64,000 nt of DNA from Nostoc sp. UHCC 0302 (GCF_038096175.1 NZ_CP151099.1:5682001-5746000), one strand, 5' to 3'; shown: positions 1 to 9,251, counted from the first letter of the stretch. The notes: generated from the sequence alone by a model not told the origin. A program made the numbers and translations.

Positions 1-5
1 AAGGA

Positions 6-884
6 GTGAAATTGGATTGCTTTGATAAATACGATTTTATTAATACAATCATGGAAGCAAAAACTTTAAATAGATTTTCTCCTAATCCTGTTGTTCCTAT
101 CAGAATACTGGAAGTTTGGACAGAATTATTGAGGGATAGTGTTTACAAAGAAAAATTCGCTCAAGCTATTTTAAGGTATATTGAAACTAATGATAGTGAG
201 ATTGAGATTTTATTGCTTAATCCTGAGAATAAAGATTTAGTAGAAGCTCGTTGTTTAGAATTACAAGCTGTATCTAGTGAATTTAATAATATCGCAGAAA
301 GAATTTATATAAATTTTCGAGAGATACAGAAAATAATTAAAAAGCTGGAAGAAAAAGGAAAACAAGACAAATTAAAAGTCAAATTATACAATACTAGTCC
401 ATCACTAGCTATTTATATGTGTGATCCAAATTTGTTTGTCACCTTCTTCCGTTCTGGAATGACGACAATGAGCAAGCAGTTAAAACTCCCAGTAGATTCT
501 GCTGTAAGTGCATTTATTAACGAAAGATTTGAAGAGATATGGCAAGATACCAAAACTATATCTTTAGAAAATTGTCTGTATGTAACAGTAGACGTTATTA
601 AACGGGGTGTAGTTTACAGAACTTATGACAAAGTAAAGTATATTTTATGCGACCAAGGTTATTATCTTCAAAATGCAATATTATTTAAAGATATTGCTAA
701 TATAGCAGATATCAATATCCGAATTAATAGCAAGGTATTTAAACCAAATGATATAGCTATGGATGACTTACCAGATATTGTGAAAAAACTTTTTCGGAGC
801 AAATACTTGAATTACGGTGAGTTATTTATTTCGCTAGAATTACTTCAAGACAAAGGGGGAAACTGGATAAAACATAATTGTTAG
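6..884 (+). CDS. Hypothetical protein, DUF5919-like, 5' end uncertain
   Basis: The frame is open to the left edge of the window, so the GTG at position 6 may be the true start or the protein may begin outside. The 292 residues are soluble, with no signal peptide or membrane segment. The stretch EIEILLLNPE followed by a helical segment (about residues 85-118), then KLYNTSPSLAIYMCD and a phenylalanine/tryptophan-rich FEEIW segment, resembles the C-terminal DUF5919 domain often attached to XRE-type helix-turn-helix proteins. That match is from memory of the pattern and is weak. No catalytic motif is visible. The gene is AT-rich and low in HIP1 octamers compared with the genes that follow, which could mean a more recent arrival. 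Function unknown. Confidence 0.55.
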   Translation: MKLDCFDKYDFINTIMEAKTLNRFSPNPVVPIRILEVWTELLRDSVYKEKFAQAILRYIETNDSEIEILLLNPENKDLVEARCLELQAVSSEFNNIAERIYINFREIQKIIKKLEEKGKQDKLKVKLYNTSPSLAIYMCDPNLFVTFFRSGMTTMSKQLKLPVDSAVSAFINERFEEIWQDTKTISLENCLYVTVDVIKRGVVYRTYDKVKYILCDQGYYLQNAILFKDIANIADINIRINSKVFKPNDIAMDDLPDIVKKLFRSKYLNYGELFISLELLQDKGGNWIKHNC

Positions 885-952
885 TTTTCTTTTGTTAAGC
901 TTGCATATTACTATTGAGGATAGAGAATTTATTTCATCTTTTGAAAAAAAAG

Positions 953-2248
953 TTACCACTCCGCCAGCGCGATCGCTACTCCTTTTCGCAACTCTGCTGT
1001 GAGTGCGCCATCATTTACTAATTCCTGCAATTTTTGATAAGCGGCTTCCCTGTCCAGATTTTTCAATGCAGCGATCGCATGGAGTCTCACTGATGCATTT
1101 GCATCTGCTAGTAGCAAAATCAAGGGTTCAATTGCCTGTATATTGCCTAACTGTCCTAAAGACAAAGCGATCGCACTTTTGATGCTAGAAATTTCTATGC
1201 TTGGATGCTTTGATTGCAGTATGTCTAGCAAAATATCTGTAGTTAATTGCTGCGACTTTTGGATTTGCCCCAAAACTGTCACAACTTCCAGCCAAACTGT
1301 CTCTGATTGGCTTTGATTAAATGCTTGTTGTAAATATTTTAAACTCGATTGTGTCTCCATCCAACTCAAAGCGCGGATGGTTTCAATCTGTAGCTTTATT
1401 GGTGTTTGTGGTGATATCAACACCTGAAATAATTCCTTAGCAGCATCCTGAGAATTCATCCTGGAAAGGGCAGTTGCTGCGGCACAACAAACTTCAAGAT
1501 TAAAGTCATAAAGCTTAGATTGCAGTTTCGTCACCAAATTGAATGTTTCACATAAGTCGGGACGAAAACCTAAACCCAGTACTGCTGCACGTCTGACTGG
1601 AGCGGCTAGATCATCCAATGCATTCAACAGTATTGGTGGTACACGTTCGTCATGAAAGCTGCTGAGGGCTTCAATTGCAGCACTGCGGACTGCGGCTTGT
1701 GAATCTTGTACTACACTCAACAAAGCTGTGATGGTTTCTGTTTGGCGAATGCAAGAAAGCGATCGCACTGCTAAAAGCCTTGTATCTTCCTCTATTAAAA
1801 GTTTAGAGAGTGCGGGAATTGCCAGAGTACCCATTTGCCCCAATGCTGTAGCTGCGATCGCTTTGAGTTCTTCATCCTCACCAGTTTTCAACAATTCTAC
1901 TAGAGGCGCTATGACATCTGGGTGCTGAAATTCGCCTAAAGTCTTTGCTGCATACCACCGCAATTCTTCTTCTGCCTCTTCATCTTCTAATATTTCTACA
2001 AGTGGTTCGATTGCAATATTTCCCAGACTAGTCAATACATTAGCAATTTCCCAGCGTTGCTGAAAATCTCCCATCTCTAAAGTTGCCAGTGCTAATTCCA
2101 GGAGATATTCTTGATTGTTAACTATATCTGATTGCCTAGAGTCAACCTGCAAAATTAACTGTTGCAGATATTGAATCAGCAATGACCAATCAGCTGCATC
2201 ATGCGCCGCCTGCGCTTGCACCAAAAGCTGCTTGATATTATTATCCAC
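953..2248 (-). CDS. HEAT-repeat (PBS lyase-like) protein
   Basis: A 431-residue all-helical protein made almost entirely of about 30-residue HEAT repeats of the phycobilisome-lyase type, from about residue 55 to the end; repeating cores such as AAKTLGEFQ, AATALGQMG, AIEALSSF and AIALSLGQLG can be read directly. No signal peptide or membrane segment, so it is likely cytoplasmic. Family members serve as protein-protein scaffolds; some (CpcE/F, NblB) act on phycobilisomes, but nothing here is specific enough to claim that. It lies just upstream of and in the same direction as the Rieske lipoprotein gene, with a gap of 46 bases, so the two are likely co-transcribed with the Rieske gene first. Confidence 0.85.
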   Translation of the reverse strand: MDNNIKQLLVQAQAAHDAADWSLLIQYLQQLILQVDSRQSDIVNNQEYLLELALATLEMGDFQQRWEIANVLTSLGNIAIEPLVEILEDEEAEEELRWYAAKTLGEFQHPDVIAPLVELLKTGEDEELKAIAATALGQMGTLAIPALSKLLIEEDTRLLAVRSLSCIRQTETITALLSVVQDSQAAVRSAAIEALSSFHDERVPPILLNALDDLAAPVRRAAVLGLGFRPDLCETFNLVTKLQSKLYDFNLEVCCAAATALSRMNSQDAAKELFQVLISPQTPIKLQIETIRALSWMETQSSLKYLQQAFNQSQSETVWLEVVTVLGQIQKSQQLTTDILLDILQSKHPSIEISSIKSAIALSLGQLGNIQAIEPLILLLADANASVRLHAIAALKNLDREAAYQKLQELVNDGALTAELRKGVAIALAEW

Positions 2249-2294
2249 TACACCCTGCTCGAATTCTCAATCTTCTGCCTTCTGCCTTTTTACA

Positions 2295-2717
2295 CTAAAC
2301 TGGCTTAACTACAACTGAATTCCTTTCAATCTTGGCAGCATAAGTTTTTAGTGGTTCTGTGGCTGGGCCTTTTTGTACCTTACCATCAATCCCAAATTCT
2401 GAATGATGACAGGGACAGGCGAATTTTTTTGTCTGTGCTTGCCATACCACCGTACAACCTTTGTGAGTACAAGTAGGATCAACAGCAGTCATTGCGGTTT
2501 TAGATGTGCCAACTACCAACACAGGCCCGACGGGTGAATTCTTTGCAAGTAATTGACCAGCCTTATCTAATTCTGCCGAAGTACCAACCGTTTGCCAATC
2601 TCCAGATGCTGAAGTTTTTGGTGTAGTTGACTCGGAAGAACAGGCAGCGATCGCTACAGGTAGAGAAGTTGCAATCCAGCCCAAACCTACCCAATTAATA
2701 AAATCACGACGTTTCAT
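2295..2717 (-). CDS. Rieske [2Fe-2S] lipoprotein with Tat-type signal
   Basis: A 140-residue protein. The N-terminus has a twin-arginine RRDFI motif (R3, R4), a hydrophobic core and a lipobox IAAC with Cys26, so it is probably exported folded by Tat and lipid-anchored on the periplasmic or lumenal side. The cluster-binding pattern is complete: CTHKGC (C83, H85) and CPCHH (C101, H104), with C88 and C103 placed to form the disulfide seen in high-potential Rieske proteins. It is shorter than cytochrome b6f PetC (about 180 residues) and lacks the PetC membrane helix pattern, so it is a stand-alone Rieske protein. It is divergent from nirA and shares that intergenic region, but no functional link is shown. 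The electron partner is unknown. Confidence 0.88.
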   Translation of the reverse strand: MKRRDFINWVGLGWIATSLPVAIAACSSESTTPKTSASGDWQTVGTSAELDKAGQLLAKNSPVGPVLVVGTSKTAMTAVDPTCTHKGCTVVWQAQTKKFACPCHHSEFGIDGKVQKGPATEPLKTYAAKIERNSVVVKPV

Positions 2718-2854
2718 AGAAAAAATATTTAAGTTTTAGCTAAGAGTAATCATTTCAAATACTTGTCAGTAAGCGTTTTACACCACTTATTGATTAGCTT
2801 TAATGCAATAAACGCATATTATTAATGCATTTTGAGCAATCTTACTAAAAAATC

Positions 2855-2896
2855 GTAACAATTTATACGATTTTAACAGAAATTCGAGCTTAACTT
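2855..2896 (+). promoter_or_regulatory. NtcA-activated promoter of nirA
   Basis: The 478-base gap between the Rieske gene and nirA holds GTAACAATTTATAC at 2855-2868, an exact GTA-N8-TAC NtcA box. Exactly 22 bases further on lies TAACTT (2891-2896), which fits the TAN3T -10 element. This is the canonical class II NtcA promoter layout, where the NtcA box replaces the -35. Transcription would start near 2903, leaving a leader of about 290 bases before nirA. NtcA is the global nitrogen regulator that activates this operon in other cyanobacteria when ammonium is absent. Confidence 0.88.
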
Positions 2897-2911
2897 AAGA
2901 GTATCGAAATT

Positions 2912-2928
2912 GTTACATGAACAGTAAC
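2912..2928. promoter_or_regulatory. GTTAC-N7-GTAAC inverted repeat in nirA leader
   Basis: An inverted repeat, GTTAC (2912-2916) and GTAAC (2924-2928) with a 7-base spacer, just downstream of the predicted nirA start point. It could be an operator for a second regulator such as the LysR-type NtcB, or a small leader hairpin. Only the symmetry is seen; the assignment is inference. Confidence 0.35.
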
Positions 2929-3195
2929 CAAATCTGCTTGACAAATTCCCAAGATGTAAATAACGACAAATTCTTCCTAAATAATTACGGATTTTAGGAC
3001 AGGCCTCTTACCTGTCATAGGTTTGACGTTTGAACGTTCTTGAGTACAGATAATAACCCGTAACAGAATAAAAGTTTTTTATTACTAACTCTCGTAGATA
3101 CAGCACAACTAATGAAACTACGGGTTGATTGATATTAGGCAATATACCTCCACAAGTTATCACCAGCATCACCAATTTGCAATGAGAGTCAGCTT

Positions 3196-4815
3196 ATGAC
3201 AGACACTGTAACTACTACTACAACTAGCCTCAACAAATTTGAGAAATTCAAAGCAGAAAAAGACGGACTCGCCGTCAAGGGTGAGATAGAGAAATTTGCT
3301 GCCCTCGGCTGGGAGGCAATGGACGAAACAGACCGTGATCATCGACTAAAGTGGGTGGGTGTATTTTTTCGCCCAGTTACTCCAGGTAAGTTTATGATGC
3401 GCCTGCGGTTGCCTAATGGTATTCTGACGAGCAGCCAAATGCGTGTTTTAGCGGCAGTAGTGCAGCGATACGGAGATGACGGCAACGCTGATATTACTAC
3501 AAGGCAGAATATTCAACTGCGGGGTATCAGAATTGAAGACTTACCAGATATTTTTAATAGATTTCACGCAGTTGGATTAACCAGCGTCCAGTCAGGGATG
3601 GACAATATCCGCAATATCACAGGTGATCCTGTGGCGGGGTTGGATGCAGATGAACTGTATGATACGCGTGAGTTGGTGCAGCAAATTCAAGATATGCTCA
3701 CCAACAAAGGCGAAGGAAACGCAGAGTTTAGCAACCTACCACGTAAGTTTAATATTGCGATCGCTGGTGGACGAGACAATTCAGTTCACGCGGAAATCAA
3801 TGATTTAGCTTTTGTTCCAGCCTTTAAAGAAGGGATTGGTGACTGGGGACTGGGTACTGGGCAAGAATTTTCCCAATCCCCAATCGCTAATCCCCAGTCA
3901 CCAATATTCGGCTTCAACATCCTCGTGGGTGGCTTTTTCTCTGCTAAACGTTGTGAAGCGGCGATTCCTCTGAATGCTTGGGTGTCTCCAGAAGATGTGG
4001 TGGCTGTATGTAAAGCTGTTTTGGAAGTCTTTCGGGATAATGGCCCACGCGCTAATCGGCAAAAATCCCGTTTGATGTGGCTAATTGATGAATGGGGTTT
4101 AGAAAAGTTTCGCTTGGAAGTGGAGAAACGTCTGGGTAAATCATTGCTACCCGCAGCAGCCAAAGATGAAATTGATTGGGAAAAACGCGACCACATCGGG
4201 GTATACAAACAAAAACAACCAGGATTAAACTACGCAGGCTTGCACATTCCTGTTGGTCGGCTGTATGCCGAAGATATGTTTGAAATCGCCCGTCTGGCAG
4301 AAGTTTACGGCAGTAGCGAAATCCGTTTGACCGTTGAGCAAAATATAGTGATCCCCAATATTTCTGACTCGCGATTAGCAACATTTTTAACAGAACCACT
4401 GCTAGAAAGGTTTTCAATTAATCCTGGTTTATTGACGCGATCGCTAGTTTCTTGCACAGGCGCACAATTTTGCAACTTCGCCCTGATTGAAACCAAAAAC
4501 CGCGCTCTGACAATGATCAAAGCATTAGAAGCAGAGTTAATACTCACTCAACCAGTGCGAATTCACTGGACAGGTTGCCCTAACTCTTGTGGACAGCCGC
4601 AAGTTGCAGATATCGGCTTAATGGGTACTAAAACTCGTAAAAATGGCAAAACCGTAGAAGCGGTTGACATCTATATGGGTGGCAAAGTTGGCAAAGATGC
4701 TCATCTAGGGACTTGTGTCACTAAAGGCATACCATGCGAAGACTTGCAGTCAGTCATGCGAGAACTATTGATTGAACAATTTGGCGCACGTTTGCGAGAA
4801 GCAGTAACAGTCTGA
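3196..4815 (+). CDS. nirA: Ferredoxin-nitrite reductase NirA
   Basis: Reduces nitrite to ammonium with six electrons from ferredoxin. The 539 residues show the two-fold sulfite/nitrite reductase fold, and the four cysteines that bind the [4Fe-4S]/siroheme centre: C420 and C426 in SCTGAQFC, C461 and C465 in TGCPNSCGQ. It is the first gene after the NtcA promoter and precedes nrtP and narB, the usual cyanobacterial nir operon order. Odd feature: codons 214-237 (3835-3906) are an in-frame copy of a short dispersed repeat that lies between two conserved stretches (INDLAFVPAFKEG and FGFNILVGGFFS); without it the length would be 515. The insert adds a Gly/Trp/Pro/Ser-rich loop. The motifs on both sides are intact, so the enzyme is probably active. 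Confidence 0.97.
   Translation: MTDTVTTTTTSLNKFEKFKAEKDGLAVKGEIEKFAALGWEAMDETDRDHRLKWVGVFFRPVTPGKFMMRLRLPNGILTSSQMRVLAAVVQRYGDDGNADITTRQNIQLRGIRIEDLPDIFNRFHAVGLTSVQSGMDNIRNITGDPVAGLDADELYDTRELVQQIQDMLTNKGEGNAEFSNLPRKFNIAIAGGRDNSVHAEINDLAFVPAFKEGIGDWGLGTGQEFSQSPIANPQSPIFGFNILVGGFFSAKRCEAAIPLNAWVSPEDVVAVCKAVLEVFRDNGPRANRQKSRLMWLIDEWGLEKFRLEVEKRLGKSLLPAAAKDEIDWEKRDHIGVYKQKQPGLNYAGLHIPVGRLYAEDMFEIARLAEVYGSSEIRLTVEQNIVIPNISDSRLATFLTEPLLERFSINPGLLTRSLVSCTGAQFCNFALIETKNRALTMIKALEAELILTQPVRIHWTGCPNSCGQPQVADIGLMGTKTRKNGKTVEAVDIYMGGKVGKDAHLGTCVTKGIPCEDLQSVMRELLIEQFGARLREAVTV
3835..3906 (+). repeat. 72-bp dispersed repeat inserted in frame in nirA
   Basis: A perfect 15-base terminal inverted repeat, ATTGGTGACTGGGGA at 3835-3849 and its complement at 3891-3905, encloses degenerate 7-base tandem units of the type GGGGACT/GGGTACT. 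The length of 72 bases is exactly 24 codons. The same kind of sequence fills the nirA-nrtP gap about 1 kb downstream. Confidence 0.85.
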
Positions 4816-4975
4816 ATGGTGATTGGGGGCTAGGGACTGGGGACTGGGTACTGGGAAAGAGATAATAATAGATTTTTCCCAATACTAATCAGTAATTCCT
4901 AATATCTCATACTCAATTCCCAATCCCTAATCCCCAGTCCCTAATACCCAATTCCCAATACCTAATCCGGGCAAT
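4816..4975. repeat. Inverted short tandem repeats between nirA and nrtP
   Basis: A G-rich half (4820-4858, repeats of GGGGACTG and GGGTACTG) and a C-rich half (4867-4968, repeats of CCCAATCCC and CCCAGTCCC) face each other and could fold into a long imperfect hairpin in the transcript. This is the same repeat type as the insert inside nirA. It occupies most of the 221-base gap before nrtP. Confidence 0.8.
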
Positions 4976-5036
4976 CGCACTATTGCCCACAGGTTTCTCT
5001 ATGCAATTTTTCGGTTTTTTAAAAAGGAACGGCTGA

Positions 5037-6539
5037 ATGCTAAAAGGATTATTTTCATTTACTGGACGCTACAACATCTTACATAGGACTTGGTTTGCTT
5101 TTTTTCTCACCTTTGTCTGCTGGTTTAATTTCGCTCCTTTTGCAACAACGATTGGCAAGCAGCTACACTTAGCGCCTGAACAAATTAAAACTTTGGCTAT
5201 CTGTAACCTTGCTCTGACGATTCCAGCGCGGATCATCATTGGGATGCTTTTGGATCGTTTTGGCCCCAGAATAACTTACTCGATGCTGCTGATTTTTGCT
5301 GCTGTTCCCTGTTTAGCTACGGCGCTGGCGCAAGATTTTAACCAACTAGTAGTCAGTCGCTTGCTGATGGGAATTGTGGGATCTGGATTTGTGGTTGGTA
5401 TCCGCATGGTGTCGGAATGGTTCCCTCCCAAGGAGATGGGAATTGCTCAAGGTATTTATGGCGGTTGGGGAAATTTTGGTGCTTTTGGGGCAGAGTTTGG
5501 TTTACCGATAATTGCAGTTTCTACTAGCTTTTTGGCTGGTGGTGCTTCTAACTGGCGTTTAGCGATCGCTTTCACAGGAATCATTGCTGCTATTTACGGC
5601 ATTATCTATTACAACAGCGTCCAAGATACACCTACTGGTAAAACCTACAAAAAACCTAAGAAAAATGGTTCTTTGGAAGTGACAAGTGTCAAAAGCTTTT
5701 GGGCAATGATTATCTCCAATTTTGGTTTAATTTTCGCCCTGGGTTTATTAGCTTGGCGTTTGGAACAAAAAAATATTCACTTTTTAACTCTCAGTCAAAT
5801 GTATCTGGTTTGGGTGCTATTAGCAGCATTATTTGCTTACCAAACTTACAAAGCTTGGCAGGTAAACCGTGAACTTTTAATTGGTAAGAGAACTTATCCT
5901 GCCTCAGAACGCTTTCAGTTTGGTCAAATAGCTTTACTCGAATTCACCTATGTTACAAATTTTGGCAGCGAGTTAGCAGTCGTTTCGATGCTGCCTGCCT
6001 TTTTTGAAAAAACCTTTAGTTTAGAACACGTGGTTGCTGCAATGATTGCCGCTACCTATCCCTTCCTTAACTTAATTTCTCGTCCTAGTGGTGGCTTAAT
6101 TTCTGATAAGTTTGGCTCTCGCAAATGGACAATGACTGCTATTAGTGTTGGCATCGGTGTTAGCTATTTGGTAGCACATTTTATTAATAGTAGCTGGCCG
6201 ATTCCTTTAGCGATCGCAGTCACTATGATTGCAGCCTACTTTGCTCAAGCTGGCTGTGGTGCAACTTACGGTATAGTACCCCTAATTAAAAAGGAAGCCA
6301 CTGGACAAATTGCTGGAAATGTTGGAGCTTACGGTAATTTTGGTGGCGTAGTTTATCTGACAATTTTCAGTTTAACTGATGCACGCACACTATTTAGTAC
6401 GATGGGTTTAGGTGCTATCATCTGTGCTTTTATGTGTGCCTTCTTCCTCAAAGAACCAAAAGGTTCTTTTGCTGGCGCATATGAGGGTGAATTAGCAGAA
6501 TCGGCGGCTATAAAATCTAAGTTGCTGGTGGAAGAATAA
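5037..6539 (+). CDS. nrtP: Nitrate/nitrite transporter, MFS NNP family (NrtP/NarK-type)
   Basis: A 500-residue inner-membrane permease with about 12 membrane segments. The two glycine-rich nitrate signature regions of the nitrate-nitrite porter family are visible: GGWGNFGAFGAEFG in the first half and GNVGAYGNFGGVVYL in the second. An arginine-containing MFS loop (LDRFGPR) follows the second helix. Most freshwater cyanobacteria use the ABC system NrtABCD at this place in the operon; an MFS permease here is known from Nostoc punctiforme and some marine strains. It lies 221 bases after nirA, separated by repeats, and is followed by a strong hairpin before narB. Confidence 0.94.
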   Translation: MLKGLFSFTGRYNILHRTWFAFFLTFVCWFNFAPFATTIGKQLHLAPEQIKTLAICNLALTIPARIIIGMLLDRFGPRITYSMLLIFAAVPCLATALAQDFNQLVVSRLLMGIVGSGFVVGIRMVSEWFPPKEMGIAQGIYGGWGNFGAFGAEFGLPIIAVSTSFLAGGASNWRLAIAFTGIIAAIYGIIYYNSVQDTPTGKTYKKPKKNGSLEVTSVKSFWAMIISNFGLIFALGLLAWRLEQKNIHFLTLSQMYLVWVLLAALFAYQTYKAWQVNRELLIGKRTYPASERFQFGQIALLEFTYVTNFGSELAVVSMLPAFFEKTFSLEHVVAAMIAATYPFLNLISRPSGGLISDKFGSRKWTMTAISVGIGVSYLVAHFINSSWPIPLAIAVTMIAAYFAQAGCGATYGIVPLIKKEATGQIAGNVGAYGNFGGVVYLTIFSLTDARTLFSTMGLGAIICAFMCAFFLKEPKGSFAGAYEGELAESAAIKSKLLVEE

Positions 6540-6567
6540 GATTAACAATGGATTAAAAATTGAAAAT

Positions 6568-6600
6568 ATCAAGCCTACTAAGTTGTCTAGTAGGCTTGAT
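6568..6600 (+). terminator. Strong hairpin between nrtP and narB
   Basis: A perfect 13-base stem, ATCAAGCCTACTA (6568-6580) and TAGTAGGCTTGAT (6588-6600), with a 7-base loop, 28 bases after the nrtP stop. There is no T run directly after it, so it may be a partial terminator, a processing site or a 3' stabiliser that lowers narB expression relative to nirA-nrtP. Confidence 0.65.
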
Positions 6601-7004
6601 GCTATAAATCAGGTTTTTCAATGATTACGTTAGAAAATTTTGAAAGATATTAGTTTATGATTTAGCCATAGATTACAAGATTTATTTTATTGCCATCTTA
6701 AATATTTTTTATAGATAAAGATGCTTATTTTTGATAAAAAGTATCATGAAGAACATTTTCATAATTTCACTTATTGTTTAATGAGTAAAAATACTTTCAG
6801 CTAGTTTTTGTATTTAAAATAAACTGAATTGTTAAGCTTTTTCTTAACTCATATTATCAGCTTTTTTGAATGAGCATCTCCAATATTTACTTATGCCAAT
6901 ACTTAAATATTCAAAGTTGAAAACTACAGCAATTCACTGTAATTGCATCTCTACAAACCTTAGCTTTCAACAGTTAAAAAATCAGTGAACACGGTGCAAC
7001 TACC
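6601..7004 (+). other. narB leader, no gene
   Basis: About 400 AT-rich bases without a coding frame. No exact NtcA box was found; GTA-N10-TAC at 6939-6954 has the wrong spacing. It may hold a separate narB promoter, but none can be assigned. Confidence 0.5.
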
Positions 7005-9251
7005 ATGACTGAAGTTACTAAAACCCTTTGTCCTTACTGTGGTGTTGGTTGTGGACTGGAAGTTACGCCTCCAGCACAACTTGGTAAAGCAACTAATCGA
7101 GATACCCAAGGAAATCCCACTTGGCGGGTGCGGGGAGATAAAGCGCATCCATCTAGCCAGGGAATGGTTTGTGTCAAAGGCGCAACGATCGCTGAATCTT
7201 TAGATAAAAATAGACTACATTACCCAATGGTGCGAGACTCTCTAGATCAGGAGTTTCGCCGCGTTAGTTGGGACGAGGCTTTTGATCTCATCACCAAGCG
7301 GATTCAAACAGTACGCTTTACCCAAGGGCCAGAAGCCTTATGTATGTACGGTTCTGGCCAGTTTCAAACCGAAGATTACTACATAGCTCAGAAACTGATG
7401 AAAGGCTGTCTGGGCAGCAATAATTTTGATGCTAACTCTCGCTTATGTATGTCTAGCGCTGTATCTGGATACATTCAAAGCTTTGGCTCAGATGGCCCAC
7501 CCTGCTGTTACGAAGATTTGGAATTAACCGACTGTGCATTTTTAATTGGCACGAATACAGCTGAATGTCATCCAATTGTTTTCAACAGATTAGAGAAATA
7601 TCACAAAAAGAACCGCAAAGTCAAAATGATTGTGGTCGATCCTCGTCGCACACCGACCGCAGAAGCAGCTGATTTACATTTAGCGATTCGTCCTGGAACG
7701 GATATTGATTTGTTAAATGGCATCGCTCATTTATTGATGCGCTGGAACTACATTGATACGATGTTCATCGACGATTGCACGAGTAACTTTTCTGAGTATG
7801 CTGAGGTAATTCGGCATTATCCACCAGAAGTTGTGGCTCGTGAATGTGGAATTAGCATCGAAGATTTAGAAACAGCAGCCCGATACTGGGGTGAATCACA
7901 GCGGGTATTGTCGCTGTGGTCAATGGGTGTAAATCAATCTTCAGAGGGTACAGCTAAAGTCAGAACTATTATTAATCTGCACTTGATGACAGGACAAATT
8001 GGTAAACCAGGTGCAGGCCCTTTTTCGCTTACAGGTCAGCCGAACGCGATGGGAGGACGAGAAGCTGGGGGTTTGGCGCATTTGTTACCTGGTTATCGGT
8101 TGGTCAAAAATCCTCAGCACCGTGCAGAAGTTGAAGATTTTTGGAAACTGAAGCCAGGACAGATTTCGCCGAATCCCGGACTAACTGCTTGGGATATGAT
8201 TACTGGGCTAGAAAATGGCACTGTAGAGTTACTCTGGATTGCTGCTACTAATCCAGCTGTGAGTATGCCAGATTTAGAACGGACTAAAAAGGCATTGTTG
8301 CGATCGCCTTTTACAATTTACCAAGATGCCTACTACCCTACAGAAACCACTGCTTATGCTCACGTTTTGCTACCAGCTGCCCAGTGGGGTGAGAAAACTG
8401 GCATAATGACAAATTCGGAACGGCGGGTAACTCTTTGTCAAGCATTCCGCCAACCGCCAAGAGAAGCGAAAGCAGATTGGGAAATTTTTGCGGAGGTTGG
8501 CCGTAGGTTGGGTTTTGTAAAAGAATTTGCCTTTGCTAACTCTGCCGAAGTTTATGCTGAGTTTGTCAAATTGACTCGTAACCGTCCCTGCGATATGACG
8601 GGTATTAGTCATGAGCAATTACAAGCAAAAGGCCCGACTCAATGGCCTTACCCGAAAATAGGGAGTGAGCAATCGGAAGTAGGGAGTAGCAATGAAACAT
8701 CCTCTTCCCCTACTCCCCATTCCCTACTCCCTACTCCCTCCAAAAGACTTTACACAGATTTGCGTTTTCATACTCCTGATGGACGCGCTCGATTTGGAGC
8801 ATATTACTCGCGGGGATTGGCAGAACCACCAGATCCCAATTATCCTTTTGTGTTGACTACTGGGCGACTTTACGGTCACTGGCATACTCAGACACGCACT
8901 GGTCGAATTGATAAAATTCGCCAAATGCATCCCGAACCGTTTATCGAAATTCATCCCCGTGATGCTGCTAAGTTAGGTATTGCAGATCATCAGTTGGTGG
9001 AAGTGCGATCGCGTCGCGGAAAAGCTAAGTTTCCGGCAAAAGTGACAAAAGCGATCGCGCCTGGGACAGTGTTTGTCCCGATGCATTGGGGTGCGCTATG
9101 GGCAAACAACGCCGAAGCCAACGCCCTTACGCATCCCGAATCTTGCCCCGATTCTCTACAACCAGAATTAAAAGCCTGTGCTGTACAGCTAATACCAATT
9201 TCTCTGGAAGTCAAAGTCAAAAATTATCAACTTCAATCCTCACAATGGTAA
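7005..9251 (+). CDS. narB: Ferredoxin-dependent assimilatory nitrate reductase NarB
   Basis: Reduces nitrate to nitrite with electrons from ferredoxin. A molybdopterin (bis-MGD) oxidoreductase of 748 residues. The [4Fe-4S] ligands C9, C12, C16 and C56 are in CPYCGVGC and MVCVKG; the probable molybdenum ligand is C148 in NSRLCMSS. The C-terminal molydopterin dinucleotide-binding domain ([18 protein letters not shown]) is complete. There is no signal peptide, so it is cytoplasmic. About 27 residues near 552-578 are encoded by a short dispersed repeat and replace what should be a short linker before [20 protein letters not shown]. The reading frame is kept. It is followed by psiE-like and narM genes in the same direction. 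Confidence 0.97.
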   Translation: MTEVTKTLCPYCGVGCGLEVTPPAQLGKATNRDTQGNPTWRVRGDKAHPSSQGMVCVKGATIAESLDKNRLHYPMVRDSLDQEFRRVSWDEAFDLITKRIQTVRFTQGPEALCMYGSGQFQTEDYYIAQKLMKGCLGSNNFDANSRLCMSSAVSGYIQSFGSDGPPCCYEDLELTDCAFLIGTNTAECHPIVFNRLEKYHKKNRKVKMIVVDPRRTPTAEAADLHLAIRPGTDIDLLNGIAHLLMRWNYIDTMFIDDCTSNFSEYAEVIRHYPPEVVARECGISIEDLETAARYWGESQRVLSLWSMGVNQSSEGTAKVRTIINLHLMTGQIGKPGAGPFSLTGQPNAMGGREAGGLAHLLPGYRLVKNPQHRAEVEDFWKLKPGQISPNPGLTAWDMITGLENGTVELLWIAATNPAVSMPDLERTKKALLRSPFTIYQDAYYPTETTAYAHVLLPAAQWGEKTGIMTNSERRVTLCQAFRQPPREAKADWEIFAEVGRRLGFVKEFAFANSAEVYAEFVKLTRNRPCDMTGISHEQLQAKGPTQWPYPKIGSEQSEVGSSNETSSSPTPHSLLPTPSKRLYTDLRFHTPDGRARFGAYYSRGLAEPPDPNYPFVLTTGRLYGHWHTQTRTGRIDKIRQMHPEPFIEIHPRDAAKLGIADHQLVEVRSRRGKAKFPAKVTKAIAPGTVFVPMHWGALWANNAEANALTHPESCPDSLQPELKACAVQLIPISLEVKVKNYQLQSSQW
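8659..8739 (+). repeat. Dispersed repeat in frame in narB
   Basis: G-rich units (TAGGGAGT, twice, 8659-8688) face C-rich units (CTACTCCC, ACTCCCTA, 8709-8738), giving an imperfect inverted repeat of about 80 bases inside the narB reading frame. The encoded residues (Ser/Pro/Thr-rich) do not look like the rest of the enzyme. Confidence 0.75.

Noticed and set aside
2901-2916. Second GTA...TAC pair in the nirA leader
   Set aside because: Spacing is N10 and it lies downstream of the predicted start point.
3786-4547. Several antisense frames within nirA
   Set aside because: Shadows of the nirA codons; the opposite strand is fully explained by nirA.
6939-6954. GTA...TAC pair upstream of narB as NtcA box
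   Set aside because: Spacing is N10 rather than N8, and no TAN3T element stands at the right distance.
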